Of a DNA stretch of 6,450 nt, positions 6,050 through 6,450 are shown piece after piece. How positions within the stretch are numbered: position 1 is the stretch's first letter; each line of letters starts with the position of its first letter. Made by a program: the position numbers and the translations under genes. Location of the stretch: NCBI RefSeq assembly GCF_000613305.1, contig NZ_BAIO01000109.1, positions 1-6,450 of the forward strand, in the 5' to 3' direction. The DNA comes from Komagataeibacter kakiaceti JCM 25156. Its GTDB lineage: Bacteria > Pseudomonadota > Alphaproteobacteria > Acetobacterales > Acetobacteraceae. The notes beneath the pieces are model-generated. The model worked only from the letters and a program-made list of their open reading frames with translations. It ran no database searches and had not been told where the DNA came from.

Positions 6050-6450
6050 ATGGGAATGACAGAAATTACCCGTTTCGCCCCCAGTCCGACGGGGCACCTG
6101 CACCTCGGCCATGTTGCGTCGGCGCTGGCGGGGTGGCGCGCGGCCATGGAGTCGGGCGGCACGTTCCTCCTGCGGGTGGAAGATATTGACACGGTGCGCT
6201 GCAGGCCGGAATTCATTACCGGTCTGTACACGGATCTGGAATGGCTCGGCCTGTCGTGGCCGCGTCCCGTGCGCCGCCAGTCGCTGCACATGGCGGAATA
6301 CCGCCGCGTGCTGGATGCGCTGGCGGCGCGTGGCCTGCTTTATCCATGCTTCTGCACCCGGCGCGATATCATGGAGGCGGCGGGCGCGCCCCACCACGCG
6401 CCCGATGGGGCCATGATCTATCCCGGCACCTGCCGTGACATGGATCCGGG
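6050..6450 (+). CDS. gluQ: Glutamyl-Q tRNA(Asp) synthetase, N-terminal part (3' partial)
   Basis: GluQ-RS is a shortened glutamyl-tRNA synthetase paralogue. It activates glutamate and attaches it to the queuosine base in the anticodon of tRNA(Asp), without charging the tRNA's 3' end. The 133 complete codons present form the Rossmann catalytic core. They include FAPSPTG (residues 9-15), the HIGH-type motif HLGH (18-21), LRVEDID (about 41-47) and QSLHMAEYRRVLDAL. The zinc site is Cys100, Cys102, Tyr124 and Cys128 (CFC, then YPGTC). This C-x-C, Tyr, Cys pattern is the GluQ-RS arrangement. Family length is about 290-300 residues, so just over half is missing past the right edge, including the KMSKS region and the shortened end. 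An alternative ATG at 6056 fits the family equally well, and neither has a clear ribosome site. A TATATA at 6033-6038 could be a -10 box giving a nearly leaderless message. The frame is intact. Confidence 0.92.
   Translation, partial: MGMTEITRFAPSPTGHLHLGHVASALAGWRAAMESGGTFLLRVEDIDTVRCRPEFITGLYTDLEWLGLSWPRPVRRQSLHMAEYRRVLDALAARGLLYPCFCTRRDIMEAAGAPHHAPDGAMIYPGTCRDMDP

Noticed and set aside
1..6450. CRISPR arrays, insertion sequences, tRNA or rRNA genes, phage or toxin-antitoxin modules
   Set aside because: None was seen. There are no regularly spaced repeats, transposase motifs, terminal inverted repeats or tRNA T-arm signatures, and the HNH protein has no mobile-element context.

Overview
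The window is chromosomal DNA from a high-GC alphaproteobacterium, most likely an acetic acid bacterium (Acetobacteraceae; Komagataeibacter or Gluconacetobacter type). The grounds are protein character, the hslV-hslU pair with an alphaproteobacterial HslV N-terminal extension, and a hopanoid C-3 methylase (HpnR), an enzyme found in few groups including the acetic acid bacteria. The genus is inferred from recalled family sequences; no search was run.

Layout. Bases 1-366 (+) hold the C-terminal receiver domain of a two-component protein that starts outside the window. Bases 431-2333 (+) hold hslV and hslU, the ATP-dependent HslUV protease, overlapping by one base. After a 10-bp stem-loop comes sufE (2403-2852, +), which delivers sulfur for Fe-S cluster assembly. 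A very clear bidirectional terminator (2972-3010) separates sufE from the convergent hpnR (3030-4573, -). A 381-base AT-richer, non-coding gap follows (4574-4954). It contains a good sigma-70-type promoter facing right, a repeated octamer, a 19-base-spaced direct repeat and a long hairpin. Next are a small orphan lipoprotein gene (4955-5266, +) and a convergent HNH endonuclease gene (5275-5835, -). After a 214-base divergent gap with a nested stem-loop, gluQ begins (6050, +). It encodes glutamyl-Q tRNA(Asp) synthetase and runs off the right edge.

The genes do not form one pathway. They are housekeeping functions (protein quality control, Fe-S assembly, tRNA modification) plus one membrane-lipid specialisation, methylation of hopanoids at C-3.

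The most striking direct observation is six reading-frame breaks in four conserved genes: two in the receiver, two in hslV, one in hslU and one in hpnR. Five lie in the first 1.45 kb, and most fall in short G or CG runs. In every case the next frame continues the expected family sequence immediately. This looks like draft-sequence indel error rather than gene decay, so I annotate whole genes and mark the break points. I see no convincing undescribed system. The best candidates for something new are the leader and intergenic structures at 4574-4954 and 5945-5992.
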